DNA of 64,000 nucleotides from Rickettsiales bacterium (GCA_023263785.1 JALQUO010000001.1:635651-699650), one strand, 5' to 3'; positions 8,104-17,708 are shown, counted from the stretch's first letter. The notes: a model not told the origin generated them from the sequence alone. A program made the numbers and translations.

Positions 8104-8613
8104 ATGCTAAAAAAAATCATTCTTTGTTCTGCTGTTGCTTTAATCTTCTCACAGGAAGTTGTTGCTGATGCTCCATACATAGTACCTCATGCTCATAAAA
8201 ATACAGATACACTTAAGGCAGCCTCAAGAATAGCGATGTCAGGAATACAAGCACAGAATGAAAGAATGAAGGTTGTATCTCAAAACATAGCAAATATGGA
8301 TGTGACAGGTGCAACACCAGAATCTGATCCATATAGAAGGAAGATAATATTCTTTGAGAACTCAATAGATCCAAAGACAGGAACTGCAGTTGTAAAAGTC
8401 AAAAAGATAGACAATGACAACAGTGACTTCATCTTAAAATACCAGCCAAACCACCCAGCTGCAGACAAAAATGGATATGTTAAATATCCAAACGTGAATG
8501 TTCATGTGGAGCTTGCAGATGGACAGGAGGCTAAGAGGGCTGTAGCAGTAAATGCAAACTCTATGGATATGATAAAATCTATGCAGTTTAGAGTCCTAGA
8601 GATGATGAAATAA
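8104..8613 (+). CDS. flgC: Flagellar proximal-rod-like protein FlgC with an N-terminal signal peptide
   Basis: FlgC builds the proximal rod of the flagellar basal body. Family features are the N-terminal SGIQAQNERMKVVSQNIAN helix, a PYRRK motif and the C-terminal PNVNVHVELADGQ followed by a helical segment. What is odd is the leader MLKKIILCSAVALIFSQEVVADA, a classical Sec signal peptide (two Lys, hydrophobic core, possible cleavage after ADA). Rod proteins normally leave through the flagellar export gate without a cleaved signal. I took the ATG at 8104 (169 residues) because the leader starts there; an in-frame upstream start at 8047 would bury it. No other flagellar gene is nearby. Confidence 0.8.
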   Translation: MLKKIILCSAVALIFSQEVVADAPYIVPHAHKNTDTLKAASRIAMSGIQAQNERMKVVSQNIANMDVTGATPESDPYRRKIIFFENSIDPKTGTAVVKVKKIDNDNSDFILKYQPNHPAADKNGYVKYPNVNVHVELADGQEAKRAVAVNANSMDMIKSMQFRVLEMMK

Positions 8614-8614
8614 A

Positions 8615-8635
8615 TAATCCTAAGTAATCTACTTG
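8615..8635. repeat. Short palindrome-related repeat 1 after flgC
   Basis: TAATCCTAAGTAATCTACTTG matches the half-site and loop of the perfect inverted repeat at 6170-6196 read on the other strand (TAATCCCAAGTAATTTGCTTG), with four substitutions. It begins 2 bp after the flgC stop codon, so it may act in termination. Between it and the next copy, 8648-8661 holds a weak CCTCT/AGAGG hairpin. Confidence 0.45.
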
Positions 8636-8686
8636 TGTATATTTTATCCTCTCCCTAGAGGGATTTCTCTATAGGCAATTCTAATC

Positions 8687-8703
8687 TTAAGTAATTTACT
8701 TAA
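8687..8703. repeat. Short palindrome-related repeat 2
   Basis: TTAAGTAATTTACTTAA is a perfect palindrome around one central base. With the preceding TAATC it again matches the 6170-6196 element. Three related palindromes within 2.6 kb, all between genes, suggest a small repeated element. Confidence 0.45.
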
Positions 8704-8792
8704 CATTAAATAAATTTAAATTTTTTAGTTTTCTTAATTTTTTTATTTCACTTTTTTATTTAGTTTTAATTTGCTAATTTATTTGGTTTTAG

Positions 8793-9797
8793 ATGTTCAA
8801 AGGAAAAGTTGTAGTAGTGGGCGCAACAGGTAATGTTGGTAGGAATGTTGTTGAAATGCTTCTTAATAGCAAGATTTTCAATCCAGAAGGAATCAGACTA
8901 ACTGGCTCTGAAAGATCAGCTGGATCTGTAATGACAGTAAATGGATTGGATTTTATAATACAAAACACTGCAGACATTGCATTTGAAAAGAATGAACTAT
9001 GTATATTCAATACAGAAGCAGATGTCTCATCACACTACATTCCAATCGCTCTTGCTGCTGAAGCATATGTTGTTGACTCAAGCTCTCACTACAGGATGGA
9101 TCGTGATGTACCACTCATAGTACCACCAGTTAACATCTCAGAAATTGATATATTGAAACATAAACTGTTTTCCCATTCGAACTGCATTGTGTCTCCGATC
9201 GCAACAGCAATAGCTCCGCTACATAAAAAATTTCATCTGGAGAGAGTTATAGCATCAGCATACCAGTCTACCTCAGGTGCAGGTAAGAAAGCAATGGATG
9301 AGTGCTTCAGAGCCACAAAGGAATTCTGTGAGAAGAAGACTGTAAAAGCAAGTGAATCATTCCCTAGACCCATTCCATTCAACATCATACCTCAAATAGG
9401 ATCATTTGATGGAGAGGGCTTCGCAAGTGAAGAGACAAAGATCGCAAATGAGTTAAGAAAAGTAATCAGCAAAGAAATATTTGTCTCAGCAACATGTGTG
9501 AGAGTGCCAGTACTCATAGGGCATTCAACAAGTTTGAGCTTAAGATTTAAGGATGATTGCAAACTAATGGATGTAGTTGATGTTCTTGATGGAAGTGCAT
9601 CCATAATTCTCGATAAAGACTCATACAAAACCCCTATTGAAATAGTTGGTCAAGATAAGGTGTTTATAAGTAGAATTAGATCTGATGAGTGCAATGGTGA
9701 GAGATGGTTTCATATGTGGGTCTGCTCAGATAACCTCAGAGTTGGTGCTGCGACCGACTCATTTGAGATTGCAAAGGCAATAGCGAATTACTTATGA
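8793..9797 (+). CDS. asd: Aspartate-semialdehyde dehydrogenase
   Basis: Reduces aspartyl phosphate to aspartate semialdehyde with NADPH, feeding lysine/diaminopimelate (needed for peptidoglycan) and threonine/methionine synthesis. The 334-residue protein starts with the nucleotide-binding VVVGATGNVGRNVVEML, carries SSSHYRMDRDVPLIVPPVN, the catalytic cysteine in SNCIVSPIATAIAPL, and YQSTSGAGKKAMDE. Length is normal. With murG and dacA it argues that the bacterium makes its own cell wall. Its 3' end overlaps the convergent gene by 10 bp. Confidence 0.93.
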   Translation: MFKGKVVVVGATGNVGRNVVEMLLNSKIFNPEGIRLTGSERSAGSVMTVNGLDFIIQNTADIAFEKNELCIFNTEADVSSHYIPIALAAEAYVVDSSSHYRMDRDVPLIVPPVNISEIDILKHKLFSHSNCIVSPIATAIAPLHKKFHLERVIASAYQSTSGAGKKAMDECFRATKEFCEKKTVKASESFPRPIPFNIIPQIGSFDGEGFASEETKIANELRKVISKEIFVSATCVRVPVLIGHSTSLSLRFKDDCKLMDVVDVLDGSASIILDKDSYKTPIEIVGQDKVFISRIRSDECNGERWFHMWVCSDNLRVGAATDSFEIAKAIANYL

Positions 9798-10666
9798 TCT
9801 TTTGCTTCGCGCATTTTGAGGATATCTGAGATGGATATTAGCTCTACTTTATCACTGTTTTTCTTTAGCCATTCATTTATGATCTCCACTGACTTTGCCT
9901 TAGGAGCTACAATTCCTATACAGGTTCTGTTCTGAGATATTGACATATTTCCTAGATCGTCCAATGATGCAACAATCGCACTTGGATCACTGTCATCTAT
10001 GATCTTGTTGAATGTGATTACCTTGTTAGATATGTGGGATTTCGACAGCAATCTTGTCAAAAGATTCGCACCATCTCTATCGTAGTATGCAAAGAACTTA
10101 AACTTTGATTCATAATCCTCAAGGAGTTTCAATAGTGACATTGCCTTCTCTTCTTTGAATGGGAAAGTTGATATTGGAGAGATATAAAGTCCTATTTCAT
10201 TTGAAGTAAGTTTTGATATGATGTCATTGAATTTTCTTGCATTCTCAGGGATAGATGAATCTATTAACATTGCTAATGGCCCTGGATCATTCTTCATGTA
10301 ATTCGCTGGTTGTGTTGGGAGCAGAACCATTGTTGTGTGATGATATTGAGATATACTCTCATTTGTTATTGTTGTGAGATTGTCTGCATATGCAGAGACT
10401 CCTATATTGATCTTAGGATTAGTATTTAGTGATTTTTCTACAACATCCTTTTGCAACCCAATGTCTGCAAGAATGATACCAATTTTCGCAATTGCTTTTT
10501 GTTTATCTTTATTTTTTTCATTTAGTACAACCACTTGAGAATTTTCCTGCTTGGTTTCTAGATTATGGTTTGTAAAAAAGTCTTTTAAATCATTTCTTTT
10601 GAGAAAAAAGACAACAAAGAGAAGAATGACTAATATGAATTTTATCCTGGTTAATTTGTTTAGCAT
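9788..10666 (-). CDS. Divergent polysaccharide deacetylase family protein (YibQ-like)
   Basis: A membrane-anchored, probably periplasmic protein: residues 8-22 (KFILVILLFVVFFLK) form an N-terminal transmembrane helix or uncleaved signal. The rest matches the divergent polysaccharide deacetylase 2 family in IGIILADIGL, INIGVSAYADN, the methionine/leucine-rich VLLPTQPANY and the NDPGPLAML hallmark, ending with GIVAPKAKSVEIINEWL. The true substrate of this family is not established. In many alphaproteobacteria it follows a carboxy-terminal protease and an envC-like gene; here it is alone. Confidence 0.75.
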   Translation of the reverse strand: MLNKLTRIKFILVILLFVVFFLKRNDLKDFFTNHNLETKQENSQVVVLNEKNKDKQKAIAKIGIILADIGLQKDVVEKSLNTNPKINIGVSAYADNLTTITNESISQYHHTTMVLLPTQPANYMKNDPGPLAMLIDSSIPENARKFNDIISKLTSNEIGLYISPISTFPFKEEKAMSLLKLLEDYESKFKFFAYYDRDGANLLTRLLSKSHISNKVITFNKIIDDSDPSAIVASLDDLGNMSISQNRTCIGIVAPKAKSVEIINEWLKKNSDKVELISISDILKMREAKDHK

Positions 10667-10740
10667 GTAAGTTTTTGTTTTTTAGTATATGTCTATACCT
10701 TAAAATTTATACCTTAAAAAAACTTTGTCTCAAAATTTTT

Positions 10741-11319
10741 ATGCAAAAGTTTAGTCTTATTGTTGAAGTTGGAAGGAAAAAAATATGGCCTAATAAAGTC
10801 AAGATAGTTCTAAATGCAATGGCTGAGACTTTTAAATATCTCATTACATTTAGAAATGAAATTTGTAAAAAAAATCTTTTTATTTCTGTGTCTTTAATAG
10901 ATGACAAAAAAATCCATAAGATGAATCTAGAATATAGAAATAAAAACAAACCAACAAATATCCTATCATTTCAAAATATTGATTGGAAGGGAGATCTAAG
11001 AGATGTTTTATATGCTGAACAAATTGATTGGAATACAAATATAAAAGTTTTTGAAATAACTCCTGATGGGATAGAGAAAAAAAACTCTAAGGAAATTAAT
11101 ATGGACGAAGAAGTTCTGCAGATAGGAGACATTGCAATTAGCTATGAAAGGATATTGGAGGAATCAGTAGAGCAGTCAAAAGATTTTGATGAGCATCTTA
11201 GTTTTATGGTTGTACATGGGGTTTTACATCTGATGGGATATGACCATGAGATTGAGAAAGAGGCAATTGAAATGGAAGAACTTGAAAAGAATATAATGTC
11301 TGGGATAAAAATATGTTAA
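10741..11319 (+). CDS. ybeY: Endoribonuclease YbeY, 16S rRNA maturation
   Basis: Single-strand endoribonuclease that helps mature the 3' end of 16S rRNA and in ribosome quality control. The zinc-binding signature VVHGVLHLMGYDHE near the C-terminus supplies three histidines; upstream lie YRNKNKPTNILSFQ and IGDIAISYERI. I chose the ATG at 10741 (192 residues), since the stretch before it is not family-like. It is the first gene of a ybeY-corC-ispA string, an arrangement known in many bacteria (ybeY-corC). Confidence 0.9.
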   Translation: MQKFSLIVEVGRKKIWPNKVKIVLNAMAETFKYLITFRNEICKKNLFISVSLIDDKKIHKMNLEYRNKNKPTNILSFQNIDWKGDLRDVLYAEQIDWNTNIKVFEITPDGIEKKNSKEINMDEEVLQIGDIAISYERILEESVEQSKDFDEHLSFMVVHGVLHLMGYDHEIEKEAIEMEELEKNIMSGIKIC

Positions 11320-11346
11320 TATGATTCGTAATAAGGTCATTTAAAA

Positions 11347-12192
11347 ATGGAATCAAAAAAGAATAAAAAGAAAGATAGTTTTTTATCAATCTTAAGAAAG
11401 AAGTATAATTTACTTTTTCATACAAAACATCATCATGAACAAAATCCAATATCTAGTGGATGCGAGGCAGAGGATGAAATGATAGAACATTTCCTTGAGG
11501 CTAGAGATATGAAAGCAGCTGAGATAATGGTCCCGAGGGCGGATGTTGTCGCAGTCACTATCGACTCGACTCTAGATGTCTTGAAGGAAAAGTTTGTGAG
11601 CACTGGTTTCTTAAGACTCTTAGTGTATAGAAAGGATCTAGATGATATAGTTGGATTCATTCATCTGAAGGATGTTTTTGCTCAAATCTGTTCAAATGAC
11701 AAGAATTTCAAAATAGATAATATAATCACTAAGACAATATATACTGCGAGATCAACTCGATGCTTCTCACTATTTGAAAAGATGAAAGAGGAAGATGTTG
11801 AAGTTGCTGTGATCCTAGATGAGTATGGTGGAATAGAAGGTGTGATTAGCATAGAAAGGCTTGTGGAGAAGATGCTTGGAACCATGCCAAATGTCTTAGA
11901 TGAAGAAACTCAAGCTTTACCTGCTGTCAGGATGCTAAGTGATAACTCTTGCGTTGTTGATGCTAGGACATCAACTCAACAGCTGGAAGAAATCTTTGAT
12001 GATGTAGAATTCCTATCTGAGGAAGAAGGAGAATACGAAACAATAGGAGGATTCATTCTTTCCTATCTAGATAAAGTCCCTGCAAAAGGTGAGAAATTTA
12101 CTCATGAAGGTGGGTTGGAAGTTGAGATAGTTGATGCTACAAGTAGGGCTGTAAAAACAGTGAAAGTAACAAGAGTAAAAAATTTGTCATAA
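11347..12192 (+). CDS. CBS-domain protein of the CorC/TlyC family
   Basis: A 281-residue cytosolic member of the hemolysin C/CorC family. A charged N-terminus is followed by two CBS domains (AAEIMVPRADVVAVTIDSTL, then the second around EVAVILDEYGGIEGVISIERL) and a C-terminal transporter-associated CorC_HlyC domain (EEGEYETIGGFILSYL). There is no DUF21 membrane region. The family is linked to Mg/Co efflux; the Rickettsia homologue TlyC was first named a hemolysin, but the role is unsettled. Lies between ybeY and ispA. Confidence 0.88.
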   Translation: MESKKNKKKDSFLSILRKKYNLLFHTKHHHEQNPISSGCEAEDEMIEHFLEARDMKAAEIMVPRADVVAVTIDSTLDVLKEKFVSTGFLRLLVYRKDLDDIVGFIHLKDVFAQICSNDKNFKIDNIITKTIYTARSTRCFSLFEKMKEEDVEVAVILDEYGGIEGVISIERLVEKMLGTMPNVLDEETQALPAVRMLSDNSCVVDARTSTQQLEEIFDDVEFLSEEEGEYETIGGFILSYLDKVPAKGEKFTHEGGLEVEIVDATSRAVKTVKVTRVKNLS

Positions 12193-13029
12193 ATGTTAGA
12201 GAAATACAAAAAAGATATTGAAACATTCATTGAAGGAGTATTGTCTCAAATGGATGAGAAAGAAGGAGTTAATCAAACTTTACAAGCCGCTATAAGGTAT
12301 GTTCTTAGCGGGGGTGGTAAGAGATTAAGACCAAGTATTATGATGTATCTATGTGATGTGTTTGAAGTTCCATTTGAATTAGGAATAGTTCCTGCTGCAG
12401 CTCTAGAGCTAATTCATAACTACACCTTGGTACATGATGACTTGCCTGGGATGGATGATGATGAGTTTCGCAGAGGGCTACCAACTTGTCATAGGAAATT
12501 TAATGAAGGGATTGCAATCCTGACAGGTAATGCTCTCTTTACTCTTTCCCTACAGGTTATGATGAATGGGATGAAAAACAACGGTGAGCTTCTTTATAAA
12601 GCCATGCAGGTTTTACTCTCTGCAAGCGGTATACAAGGAGTTTTAAGTGGGCAGGCATTTGATATTGAGATGAAAAGAGATAATAAGAATACCATCATTG
12701 GTTTGTCTCCAGAGGAAGATATCATGGAGGTCCTGAATATGTATTATTTAAAAACAGGGAAATTATTTGAAGCTTCTTTCCTTATCCCTGGGATCCTCAC
12801 TAAACTAACCTCTGAGCAGCAAAATCTCCTAAGTGAGTGCGGCAGTACTCTAGGAGTTCTATATCAAATACAGGATGATATAAACGACATTCCTGCTGAG
12901 GGAAATACAGTATCCGACGTCAGAGACTCACTGATTGAAAATTTTGATTCTTGTGTTGATAAGATGCAGGGAAGGTTTGACAAGAAAAAGATTCTTGCCT
13001 TAAAAGATTTTATTTTAAATAATTCATAA
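12193..13029 (+). CDS. ispA: Short-chain polyprenyl diphosphate synthase (farnesyl diphosphate synthase)
   Basis: Condenses isopentenyl diphosphate with allylic diphosphates to make farnesyl diphosphate for quinone and undecaprenyl carriers. The first aspartate-rich motif is in VHDDLPGMDDDEFRRG; the second is YQIQDDIND. GGGKRLRPSIMMYL matches the substrate-binding region. Its 278-residue length fits IspA. The start codon directly follows the corC stop. It overlaps the convergent uvrA by 6 bp. A longer-chain paralogue (ispB) is at 38.7 kb. Confidence 0.9.
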   Translation: MLEKYKKDIETFIEGVLSQMDEKEGVNQTLQAAIRYVLSGGGKRLRPSIMMYLCDVFEVPFELGIVPAAALELIHNYTLVHDDLPGMDDDEFRRGLPTCHRKFNEGIAILTGNALFTLSLQVMMNGMKNNGELLYKAMQVLLSASGIQGVLSGQAFDIEMKRDNKNTIIGLSPEEDIMEVLNMYYLKTGKLFEASFLIPGILTKLTSEQQNLLSECGSTLGVLYQIQDDINDIPAEGNTVSDVRDSLIENFDSCVDKMQGRFDKKKILALKDFILNNS

Positions 13030-15918
13030 GTATTGTTTTAAATACTTTCCAGTTAGACTTCTCTCATTGGCTGCGACCTCCTCTGGTGTTCCAAATGCAA
13101 CTACCTCGCCGCCGAGGTTCCCACCTTGAGGTCCGAAGTCAATGATATAGTCTGCATTTTTTATCACATCTAGATTATGCTCTATAGTTATTACTGAATG
13201 ACCTTGATCAACCAGCCTATGCAGAACATTCATCAGCTTGCTTATGTCGTGTGTGTGTAGACCTGCTGTAGGCTCATCTAAGATGTACAGAGTATTACCA
13301 ATTGAACGTTTTGAGAGTTCTTTTGCAAGCTTTATTCTTTGAGCTTCTCCTCCAGATAATGTTGTTGCTGACTGTCCAACCTGTAAATATCCAAGCCCTA
13401 CGTCCTGCAGAGCAACTAGTTTTTCATGCACTAGAGGGACATCTACAAAGATCGGAGCAGCCTCGTCAGCAGTCATACTCAGAATATCAGCAATCGACTT
13501 ATTTCTATATTTTATCTGTAGAATTTGACTGTTATATCTCATGCCATTACATGCATCACATTTGATATATACATCAGGCATGAAGTGCATTTCTATCTTA
13601 ATTGAACCATCTCCTTCACATGATTCACATCTCCCACCTTTAACATTGAATGAGAAGCATCCAGGGTTATATCCGAGATTTTTTGCTTCTGGAGTTGCTG
13701 CAAAACAATCCCTTATAACTGAAAATGCATTTACATAAGTAATAGGGTTTGAACGTGGAGTTCTTCCTATAGGCGACTGATCAACTTGTATAATCTTATC
13801 TATATGTTCAATGCCGTTGATTTTCTTATATTTACCACAGGAATCCTTTGGAGTATGAATTAGAGACTTGTATAATGTGTGAATTGCAAAGGTTGATTTG
13901 CCACTTCCTGAGACTCCAGTGATTGCTACAAAGCATCCTAAAGGTATTTTTACATCAACATTTTTTAGGTTAAATGATGATGCACCAATGACTTCCAGGT
14001 AATTATCTTCTTTGAAAACCCTTCTTATTTGTGGGACTTTTATCTTCATCTTACCAGAAAGATATTGCCCTGTGATACTTGATTCAACCTTAGCAACTTC
14101 TTCTGGAGTACCTTGTGCGACTATCTGCCCTCCGTTCTTACCAGCACCTGGCCCAACATCTATGAGGCAATCAGATGCTCTTATTGTGTCCTCATCATGT
14201 TCGACCACTATCACTGTATTTCCCATATTACAGAGACTCTTCATAATGTTTAAGAGCTTATCATTATCTGACTGATGCAATCCTATTGAAGGTTCATCCA
14301 AGACATATATTATTCCTTCTAGACCACATCCTAGCTGTGATGCTATTTTTATTCTTTGACTTTCACCACCAGACAGTGAGGCAGACCTTCTGTTTAAAGT
14401 AAGATATCCAACTCCGATCTCAACAAGAAAGTTAAGTCGTTTCATAACCTCATAAATAATCTTGGAGGCAATCTGCTTATGATTTTCATTCAACTTACTT
14501 TCAAGACTAGAAAACCAAATATACATCTCAGAGATTGTCATTTCACAAAGAGTGCCTATGTTTTTATTTGCAATCCTTACAGCAAGAGCTTCTGTTCTAA
14601 GGCGAGTGCCTTTGCATAATGAACACTCAATATTTACCTGGTATTTTTTGAGCTCCTCAACAACATAACTCATGTTTGATTCAGATACCTCCTTCCTTAG
14701 CATATTGATTATTCCCTCAAATTTTTGATTGAATATTCTTGAGCCATAGCTGAATTTTATTATCGCCTCTCCAGATCCGTATAAAACAATGTTTTGTGCT
14801 TCCTCTGAGAGTCTATTGAATGCAGTGTCAAGTGAAAAATCATAATGTTCAGCGATTGCATTAAGTATTGCATCGTATGTTTTTTTTTGTTGTATTGTAA
14901 CTGTTTTGCTTAAGATATCCTCCCAGGGTGCTATTGCCCCCTCTGCAATACTTAGGTGTGGCTTTGGTACTATGAGTTCCTTTGAGAAAGCGTTCTCAGA
15001 TCCTATTCCATCACACTTTCTACAAGCACCGTGAGGGCTGTTAAATGAGAACAGTTTGGGTTCTATTTCATCTATTTGAAATCCAGATACAGGACAGCAG
15101 TACTTTTCAGAAAATACAAATCTTTTCCTATCATTTATTATTGTGCTTTTGACTGACTCCAACCCTTCAAAGCTTATATCTAGGACTTCAAGGTATATCA
15201 TTCCCTGACCAAGCATCAGACACTTATATACTTGATGTATAATCAGTTGCTTGCAATCTATATCGTTTGTAATAGTAAGAATTTTTGATATGCCCTCTAT
15301 GATGTGTTCATCATTGTTGTTTAGTAGAGGTAGTTCATCAGGATTATAAATTGTATTGTCAATTATGATATGAGAGCAATCATTTTTCCTTAGATTTACA
15401 ATTGCTTTTCTGTGGTCATTTTTGTCCTGTTTTTGACAGGGAACCACAAATTGAACTTTTGTACCAGCTGGAAGCTCAGTGATTTTCTTAATGATTTCTG
15501 CTGTTGTGTGTTTGGAGATTGGCTGCCCTGTGTATGGTGAATGAGGAATACCTACCCTCGCAAATAAAACTCTTAAGTAATCATATATTTCTGTTATGGT
15601 TGCAACAGTTGAGCGAGGGTTTTTTGTGCTATTCTTTTGTTCTATTGCTATTGTTGGTGATAGTCCAAGTATTTCTTCTACATCTGGCTTATCATTTATT
15701 TCTAAGTGCCTTGTGTAAGTTGACAGACTATTTATATATCGTCTTTTTCCCTCTACATATATCGTGTCAAATGCTAATGATGATTTTCCTGAACCACTTA
15801 CACCCGTAATGACTACTAACTTGTTTTTAGGTATTTCAATATCAATGTTTTTTAGATTATGCTCTTTTGCTCCCTTTACAAAAATAGATTCTCTTTCGTG
15901 TTTTTCAGGATTTTTCAT
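13024..15918 (-). CDS. uvrA: Excinuclease ABC subunit A
   Basis: DNA-damage sensor of nucleotide excision repair; loads UvrB at lesions. The 964-residue protein has the first Walker A at 39-46 (GVSGSGKS), an ABC signature LSGGESQRIKIA, the second Walker A GVSGSGKSTFA, a second signature LSGGEAQRIKLA, and zinc-finger cysteine clusters (CRKCDGIG, CESCEGDGSI with CDACNGMRY). Length and order are normal for UvrA. It stands alone. Confidence 0.97.
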   Translation of the reverse strand: MKNPEKHERESIFVKGAKEHNLKNIDIEIPKNKLVVITGVSGSGKSSLAFDTIYVEGKRRYINSLSTYTRHLEINDKPDVEEILGLSPTIAIEQKNSTKNPRSTVATITEIYDYLRVLFARVGIPHSPYTGQPISKHTTAEIIKKITELPAGTKVQFVVPCQKQDKNDHRKAIVNLRKNDCSHIIIDNTIYNPDELPLLNNNDEHIIEGISKILTITNDIDCKQLIIHQVYKCLMLGQGMIYLEVLDISFEGLESVKSTIINDRKRFVFSEKYCCPVSGFQIDEIEPKLFSFNSPHGACRKCDGIGSENAFSKELIVPKPHLSIAEGAIAPWEDILSKTVTIQQKKTYDAILNAIAEHYDFSLDTAFNRLSEEAQNIVLYGSGEAIIKFSYGSRIFNQKFEGIINMLRKEVSESNMSYVVEELKKYQVNIECSLCKGTRLRTEALAVRIANKNIGTLCEMTISEMYIWFSSLESKLNENHKQIASKIIYEVMKRLNFLVEIGVGYLTLNRRSASLSGGESQRIKIASQLGCGLEGIIYVLDEPSIGLHQSDNDKLLNIMKSLCNMGNTVIVVEHDEDTIRASDCLIDVGPGAGKNGGQIVAQGTPEEVAKVESSITGQYLSGKMKIKVPQIRRVFKEDNYLEVIGASSFNLKNVDVKIPLGCFVAITGVSGSGKSTFAIHTLYKSLIHTPKDSCGKYKKINGIEHIDKIIQVDQSPIGRTPRSNPITYVNAFSVIRDCFAATPEAKNLGYNPGCFSFNVKGGRCESCEGDGSIKIEMHFMPDVYIKCDACNGMRYNSQILQIKYRNKSIADILSMTADEAAPIFVDVPLVHEKLVALQDVGLGYLQVGQSATTLSGGEAQRIKLAKELSKRSIGNTLYILDEPTAGLHTHDISKLMNVLHRLVDQGHSVITIEHNLDVIKNADYIIDFGPQGGNLGGEVVAFGTPEEVAANERSLTGKYLKQYL

Positions 15919-16153
15919 TAATTAATTAGCAAGTATTTTTAATCGACAATAGCAGATTAAGTCGCGCATGTAAATCTGATCAGATAACAAAAAACTAATA
16001 ACAACAGCTATTATGTTAAAGCGATATTTATTGCTATTCTCAATCGATTTTTCTATTCCAAATCCTGCAAAACCTGATTGATTTCATAAGGAGAAAACTT
16101 CAGACTATTATGGTTGATTTACAAGTAGGATGCTCGCAAACCAATGGTCTTCA

Positions 16154-16939
16154 TCATGAAAATCGATTTATAAGATGGATCATCTTTTGATCTCTCTCTT
16201 GAGCTGACGTACCACCCATCACAACAGCAACAATATTAGATTTTTTATCCTTTACAGAAGTCACTAGATTGAAACCAGATGGGTTTGTAAAGCCTGTCTT
16301 GATGCCATCAACATGATGACATTTGAACAAAAGCTTGTTGTGATTTCTGAGGGTTTTTCCTCTAAACTTAAAGCTTTTTGTTGAAAAGAGCTTGTAGTAT
16401 TGTGGGTGATATTTTCTGAGGGATATAGCTAGCTTTGCCATATCATAAGCTGTTGTTTGTTGTCTGGAATCATGCCAGCCATGTGGGTTTATGAAGTGTG
16501 TATTTTTCATTCCAAGTCTTTTTGCTTTTTGGTTCATCATCCTGACAAACTTTTCAACACTACCACCTCCGAGTTTCTCTGCTATTGCATAAGCTGCATC
16601 GTTTGCTGATCTGACTATTAAACCATTTATTATTTCTCTTACTGTAATTGTCTCGCCAGGATTTAACCCAAGCTTACATGGTTTCTGTAAACTAGCCTCT
16701 TTGGAAACTCTAACCTTTGTGTCCATTGTGATCTTCTTTGTATTTAGGGCATCAAAAATAAGATATAAAGTCATCATTTTTGTGAGAGAAGCAGGATAAC
16801 TTTGAGCCTTTGCATTATCCTGATGCAGGACTTTTAATTTGTTTACATCAATAACCAAGCTTGAGTGTTTAGAAGTATTTTCTGCGTGAGCTTTGGATAT
16901 GAATAGGAGAGTTGCTATTAAAACAAAAATTTTCTTCAT
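16154..16939 (-). CDS. dacA: D-alanyl-D-alanine carboxypeptidase (class C low-mass PBP)
   Basis: Trims the terminal D-alanine of peptidoglycan pentapeptides in the periplasm. A signal peptide, MKKIFVLIATLLFISKAHA, is followed by the active-site motifs SLTK at 51-54, SAN at 111-113 and KTG at 214-216. At 261 residues it lacks the C-terminal PBP5-like beta domain and amphipathic anchor, so it may be soluble. Its start overlaps the stop of the gene at 16936-17670 by 4 bp, suggesting coupled translation. Confidence 0.92.
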   Translation of the reverse strand: MKKIFVLIATLLFISKAHAENTSKHSSLVIDVNKLKVLHQDNAKAQSYPASLTKMMTLYLIFDALNTKKITMDTKVRVSKEASLQKPCKLGLNPGETITVREIINGLIVRSANDAAYAIAEKLGGGSVEKFVRMMNQKAKRLGMKNTHFINPHGWHDSRQQTTAYDMAKLAISLRKYHPQYYKLFSTKSFKFRGKTLRNHNKLLFKCHHVDGIKTGFTNPSGFNLVTSVKDKKSNIVAVVMGGTSAQERDQKMIHLINRFS

Positions 16940-17670
16940 AAAAACAAATTTTTAATTAGAGAATAAGGATTCATTTCATTAATTCTGAAGTCAAATCTGA
17001 TTAGATTTCCTTCAATTTTATGTTTATGATTTTCTAGCTTAATTTTATTATCAAATTTAGTTAAAAATGTCACTTCAAAAAATTCAATTTCTTTTCCGTA
17101 AGATGCAGATATACCACTTGTAATCATTTTCATCTTTTGAATATTATCTGCAAGATCTAAGAGATTTGTTGCAGAAAAGGATATATGGCATAATTTTTTT
17201 TCTGTTATGTAGTGTGAATTTACATCAACACCAGATTTCTGTCCCTCTATTAAAATCTCTGTTCTGAAGTCACAGGATTCATCGGTATCTGAGTTGTTTT
17301 CATCAGTAAGTGAGAAACTAAAAACTGCATCAAATTCCCTGACATCTCTTGTGAGAAATGATCTGTCGTCGTGTGGTGTAAGATCTCCTGAGTTCAAAAT
17401 GCTACACATCACACAATAGTTTTGTTGAACTGAGCAAGGGTCGCTAAAGGCAGTGGTATGATCAGGCAACAAAATAAAATTCTTTTCTAAAGTTAAGATC
17501 TTAAGAATTATTTGAATTTTTAGATCTAATGTTTTTATTTTTGAAGAAGGAACTGTTATACAATTGAGTTTACCTGAGGGTTCTGAAAACAAAAATCTCA
17601 CTACAGGTGATGAATCTGCATTCAAAACTTTTTGTAAAGTTTCTATTTCGGAAATAAATTCATTTAGCAT
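16936..17670 (-). CDS. Hypothetical protein coupled to dacA
   Basis: I do not recognise this 244-residue protein. It has no signal peptide or membrane helix and looks cytosolic and globular, with an acidic middle region (DENNSDTDESCD) and several cysteines (SVQQNYCVMC, ESCDF, KKLCH). Its end overlaps the dacA start by 4 bp (ATGA), so the pair is probably one transcription unit. It lies upstream of, and divergent from, groESL. Full length, good coding character and tight coupling argue that it is real. Confidence 0.7.
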   Translation of the reverse strand: MLNEFISEIETLQKVLNADSSPVVRFLFSEPSGKLNCITVPSSKIKTLDLKIQIILKILTLEKNFILLPDHTTAFSDPCSVQQNYCVMCSILNSGDLTPHDDRSFLTRDVREFDAVFSFSLTDENNSDTDESCDFRTEILIEGQKSGVDVNSHYITEKKLCHISFSATNLLDLADNIQKMKMITSGISASYGKEIEFFEVTFLTKFDNKIKLENHKHKIEGNLIRFDFRINEMNPYSLIKNLFL

Positions 17671-17708
17671 TTTTTCTACTCACAAATAAAAAAATATTTT
17701 TGTCACCC

